From NCBI GenBank assembly GCA_028711205.1, contig JAQTSP010000104.1, positions 1-8,584 on the forward strand: a DNA stretch of 8,584 nt, written 5' to 3'. How positions within the stretch are numbered: position 1 is the stretch's first letter; each line of letters opens with the position of its first letter. Both the position numbers and the translations under genes were made by a program. The notes beneath the pieces were generated by a model, which searched no databases, was not told where the DNA came from, and saw nothing but the letters and a program-made list of their open reading frames with translations. This DNA is from Eubacteriales bacterium (lineage in GTDB: Bacteria > Bacillota > Clostridia > Christensenellales > SZUA-584). This document shows, in pieces, positions 6,088 through 8,584 of this stretch.

Positions 6088-7164
6088 ATGAAAAAAATAG
6101 TTTTATTGGTTGTTGTTGTGTTGTTGTCGACATTTATTATGGGGTGTAGTGGTGCATCAACACAGACTGAGGAGAGCGAGAGCGTAGAGGTTTCCAGCTC
6201 GGTGACGACGGAGGTGGAAGAAAGCGAGTCTGTTGAAGAACAAAAAGCCACATATGATTTGAAATGGTATACCGCGGCCGCCACGGATCAGCCTGCGACA
6301 CTGATTACTGAGGAGATGATTCAGGAAATAGAGGAAAATAGTGACGGGAGAATAAAGATTACCCTATATTCTGCGGGATCATTGGCTAACGAAGCGGATG
6401 CCTTTGATATGCTGAGAACGGGTACTATAGCCTTTATGACGACAGGCCCTTCCATTATGCAGTCATATTACGAACCAATTGCTGCAACCACATTGCCGTT
6501 CCTGTTCAAGGATTCAGAACATGCTTATAAGTTCTATAAATCCGATTTTGGACAACAATTATTGAACGAAACGGTGCTTGGGCTCACGAATGTACGAACA
6601 ATAGCTTTCAGGAACTATGGCTATCGTGTTCTCACAACAAATGGTATTGCCGTCAATACACCAGAAGATCTAAATGGTGTCAAGATCCGTTCCATGGATA
6701 GCGAAGTTGGACGGTTTATGGTAGAGTGCCTCGGCGCTACTCCGGTGCCGGTCGCTTTTGCAGAGCTTTATGTAGCCATGCAGACGGGCGTGGTTACAGG
6801 CCAGGAGAATCCGATTGCGAATATTGTATCCGGTATGTTCTATGAGGTACAGGATCACGTCATACTGACGAATCATCAGCTTCTAACGGTTATTGAATGT
6901 GTCAACGAAGATGTTTGGCAGGCGTTTTCCGATGAGGACAAGCAGATTATTCTTGACGCGCTGGATAAATACATGGCAAAATCCGACGAAGCGATTGAAG
7001 CTTACGAGCAAGAAGGGCTAGCACTATTTGAAGAAAACGGCGTAGTTGTGATAGACCCGGATATTGAAGCATTTCGTACGCGGGCGCTGGAAATGATTAA
7101 AGAGAAATATGTAGACGATCCAGAGGTCATGGAAATTATTAACGAAATCGAAGCGGCGGCATAA
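6088..7164 (+). CDS. dctP: TRAP transporter solute-binding lipoprotein, DctP family
   Basis: This is the extracytoplasmic receptor of a TRAP transporter, 358 residues. It begins with a lysine-rich start and hydrophobic stretch, then the lipobox IMGC with Cys20, so it would be lipid-anchored to the outer face of the membrane, as in Gram-positive bacteria. Residues about 21-52 form a Ser/Thr/Glu-rich linker. The mature fold follows with DctP signatures: SAGSLANEADAFDMLRTG, LPFLFKD, FRNYGYRVLTT, LNGVKIRSM with Arg201 (the conserved arginine that normally salt-bridges a ligand carboxylate), and QTGVVTGQENP at 232-242 (the family usually has D where T237 is). A carboxylate ligand is therefore likely, but its identity is unknown. 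It is followed by an intercistronic stem-loop and the two membrane-subunit genes. Confidence 0.93.
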   Translation: MKKIVLLVVVVLLSTFIMGCSGASTQTEESESVEVSSSVTTEVEESESVEEQKATYDLKWYTAAATDQPATLITEEMIQEIEENSDGRIKITLYSAGSLANEADAFDMLRTGTIAFMTTGPSIMQSYYEPIAATTLPFLFKDSEHAYKFYKSDFGQQLLNETVLGLTNVRTIAFRNYGYRVLTTNGIAVNTPEDLNGVKIRSMDSEVGRFMVECLGATPVPVAFAELYVAMQTGVVTGQENPIANIVSGMFYEVQDHVILTNHQLLTVIECVNEDVWQAFSDEDKQIILDALDKYMAKSDEAIEAYEQEGLALFEENGVVVIDPDIEAFRTRALEMIKEKYVDDPEVMEIINEIEAAA

Positions 7165-7179
7165 TAATAGAATCGACTC

Positions 7180-7214
7180 AAGAGCACGGTTGTGTTATTC
7201 ACCGCCGTGCTCTT
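7180..7214 (+). other. Intercistronic stem-loop between dctP and dctQ
   Basis: AAGAGCACGG at 7180-7189 pairs perfectly with CCGTGCTCTT at 7205-7214. The stem can extend by a G-U pair, a one-base mismatch, and GTG/CAC around a TTATT loop. It starts 15 bases after the dctP stop. Only TCTT, then AACAC, follows the stem, so a strong intrinsic terminator is unlikely. The natural reading is an mRNA stabiliser or partial attenuator that keeps the binding-protein transcript more abundant than the membrane subunits. The structure is seen directly; the role is inferred. Confidence 0.72.
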
Positions 7215-7233
7215 AACACATGAGGTAATTGAT

Positions 7234-7734
7234 ATGGAGATGATTAAAAAAAATAAATTCAACTTGTTAAACAAGCTTGAAGAGAGTATTGCAAAGGTGT
7301 TTATGTTAATACTGCTGACAAATATTTTCTTGCAGGTTGTTACAAGATTACTTGGGTTTCCGCTTTCATTTACAGAAGAAATATCAAGATTTTCCTATAT
7401 ATGGATAACATTTATCGGCATTCCATATACCATACATGCGGACATAAACATTCGCTTTACCCTTGTGATTGGACGACTGACCGGTAAATTCAGGTATGTA
7501 TTTGAGATGCTATTAAGAATTTTGGAATTTGCCTTGATGAGTTTTTTGTTGTATTGGAGTATAAGATACTGTTCTTTTATGGCAGGTGTGCGCTCACCCG
7601 CGCTGGAGATATCCGTGTTGTGGGTCTATGCTTGTCTGCCGATTGGTTTTGCATTGGCGATTGTCAGGCTGGTACAAAGCAGCATAAAAAACATCAGAAT
7701 TTTTAAGTGCGATAGAAGTGGGGGGGGAGTATGA
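7234..7734 (+). CDS. dctQ: TRAP transporter small permease subunit, DctQ family
   Basis: This 166-residue membrane protein has four predicted hydrophobic segments at roughly residues 19-40, 50-68, 88-110 and 125-148, the standard DctQ layout. The family motif TEEISRF at 47-53 leads into segment two, followed by HADINIRFT, matching the HIRVD-like turn of DctQ proteins. It partners DctM to form the transport unit that uses an ion gradient. ATG 7234 is chosen because TGAGG at 7221-7225 lies 8 bases upstream; the frame is open back to 7192, but that part overlaps the stem-loop. The C-terminus is short and basic and ends in a glycine run encoded by an eight-G tract. The last bases overlap the dctM start (ATGA), so the two subunits are translationally coupled. 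Confidence 0.9.
   Translation: MEMIKKNKFNLLNKLEESIAKVFMLILLTNIFLQVVTRLLGFPLSFTEEISRFSYIWITFIGIPYTIHADINIRFTLVIGRLTGKFRYVFEMLLRILEFALMSFLLYWSIRYCSFMAGVRSPALEISVLWVYACLPIGFALAIVRLVQSSIKNIRIFKCDRSGGGV
7720..7727 (+). repeat. Eight-G homopolymer tract at the dctQ-dctM junction
   Basis: Eight consecutive G bases encode the Gly-rich end of DctQ and sit within the GGGGAG-type ribosome site of dctM, 3 bases before its ATG. Gain or loss of a base would alter the DctQ tail and its stop, and hence coupling to dctM. This could be a phase-variable tract or simply a G-rich ribosome site; the length is also prone to sequencing error. Confidence 0.6.
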
Positions 7735-8584
7735 GTTTAGTATTATTTTTTGGGGTATTCGTAATCTTATTAGTGATTGGGTCACCGATATATATCTCTA
7801 TGATCGTATCTTCGATCGCTTATATTATTACCAATCCGACGATTGACTTTGTTATTATGATACAAAAGTTAGCCAGTAGCGTAAACTCGTTTCCTTTGTT
7901 GGCTGTGCCACTATTTATATTTGCGGGACAGCTGATGAATTTAGGTGGTGTAACATCAAGGATTTTTCAGTTCGCACAAAAATTAGTTGGACATTTTCGG
8001 GGCGGGCTAGGACATGTCAACGTAGTTGCGAGCATCATTTTTTCCGGCATGTCAGGCTCGGCGCTTGCGGATGTTGGGGGATTAGGGCAGATAGAAATTG
8101 CTGCAATGCGTGAGGCAAAATATGGTGATGATTTCGCTCTGGGTGTTACTGCTGCTTCAGGGACTATCGGGCCGATCATTCCACCCAGTATTCCCTTCGT
8201 TATATATGGAGCTTTTGCCAGCGTTTCTGTTGGTGCACTGTTTATGGGTGGTCTTTTGCCGGGTGTTTTGATGGGTGGATGTTTGATGGTAATGGTCGCC
8301 GTTATTTCTAAAAAACGGAACTATTCTAAGGGGAAAAGAGCATCGCTCAAAGAGATTTGGCAAGCTTTTAAAAAAGGTTTTTTGGCTTTGCTTACGCCCA
8401 TCATCATCATTGGTGGCATATGGTCGGGTGTGTTTACACCCACCGAAGCGGCGCTCGTCTCCATCATCTATGCGCTAATAATACCAGTATTTTTCTATAA
8501 AGATGTTACTGACAAAGTCATACCGAAAAAGAGGGTCGAAACGTTTAAGATTAGTACGCCATCCTTGGCGATTCTAGTGGGAGC
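7731..8584 (+). CDS. dctM: TRAP transporter large permease subunit, DctM family (3'-partial)
   Basis: The frame opens at ATG 7731, overlaps the dctQ stop by 4 bases, and stays open to the window edge. It gives 284 complete codons of a protein that is usually about 425 residues; the C-terminal third lies beyond the window. It is strongly hydrophobic and carries the DctM signatures: PLFIFAGQLMN, SGMSGSALADVGGLG (from about residue 105), GTIGPIIPPSIPFVIYG (Gly147 onward), and GGIWSGVFTPTEAA. By family knowledge this is the channel-forming subunit that moves the ligand delivered by DctP, driven by a sodium or proton gradient. The region is AT-rich compared with the E1 and SDR genes. No internal stop or frameshift is seen. 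The family assignment is firm; the substrate is unknown. Confidence 0.93.
   Translation, partial: MSLVLFFGVFVILLVIGSPIYISMIVSSIAYIITNPTIDFVIMIQKLASSVNSFPLLAVPLFIFAGQLMNLGGVTSRIFQFAQKLVGHFRGGLGHVNVVASIIFSGMSGSALADVGGLGQIEIAAMREAKYGDDFALGVTAASGTIGPIIPPSIPFVIYGAFASVSVGALFMGGLLPGVLMGGCLMVMVAVISKKRNYSKGKRASLKEIWQAFKKGFLALLTPIIIIGGIWSGVFTPTEAALVSIIYALIIPVFFYKDVTDKVIPKKRVETFKISTPSLAILVG

Noticed and set aside
7180..7214. Intrinsic terminator ending the dctP transcript
   Set aside because: The stem is good but is followed by AACAC rather than a T-run, and dctQ and dctM clearly belong to the same transporter; kept as a stem-loop, not a terminator.

Overview
The window looks like part of a catabolic and uptake locus from an anaerobic or facultative low-to-mid-GC Gram-positive bacterium, most likely a clostridium-like Firmicute. 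This rests on strong AGGAGG-type ribosome binding sites, tight gene packing, and a TRAP solute-binding protein that carries a lipoprotein signal with lipobox cysteine instead of a periplasmic signal peptide. The species cannot be named from the sequence. All genes are on the + strand, and no gene-free stretch exceeds about 70 bases.

Left part (1-3836), oxidative module. A 5'-truncated TPP-dependent dehydrogenase E1 alpha (acetoin/pyruvate dehydrogenase type) is followed by an intact E1 beta. Next comes an 80-residue free-standing lipoyl-domain protein where a full E2 acyltransferase would be expected. An SDR-family protein follows whose catalytic tetrad is altered (Asn to Ser and Tyr to His). 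Last is a zinc-dependent medium-chain alcohol/polyol dehydrogenase gene broken by one apparent single-base deletion near 2994.

Middle (3840-6030). An aldose-1-epimerase (mutarotase)-like protein starts 3 bases after the dehydrogenase gene. It is followed by an M20-family metallohydrolase with all metal ligands present.

Right part (6031-8584), TRAP transporter. The order is DctP-type lipoprotein binding protein, DctQ small membrane subunit, and DctM large membrane subunit, which runs off the window. A perfect 8-bp inverted repeat precedes dctP. A 10-bp perfect stem-loop lies between dctP and dctQ. DctQ and dctM overlap by ATGA, directly after an eight-G tract.

Taken together, the locus plausibly imports a carboxylate-bearing compound, perhaps a sugar acid or an N-acylated conjugate. 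It could hydrolyse an amide bond (M20), interconvert sugar anomers (epimerase), oxidise hydroxyls (SDR and MDR), and cleave a keto intermediate with E1 onto the lipoyl carrier. The substrate and pathway order are inference. The most notable points are the E2-less E1/lipoyl arrangement and the fact that the two adjacent dehydrogenases both look compromised.
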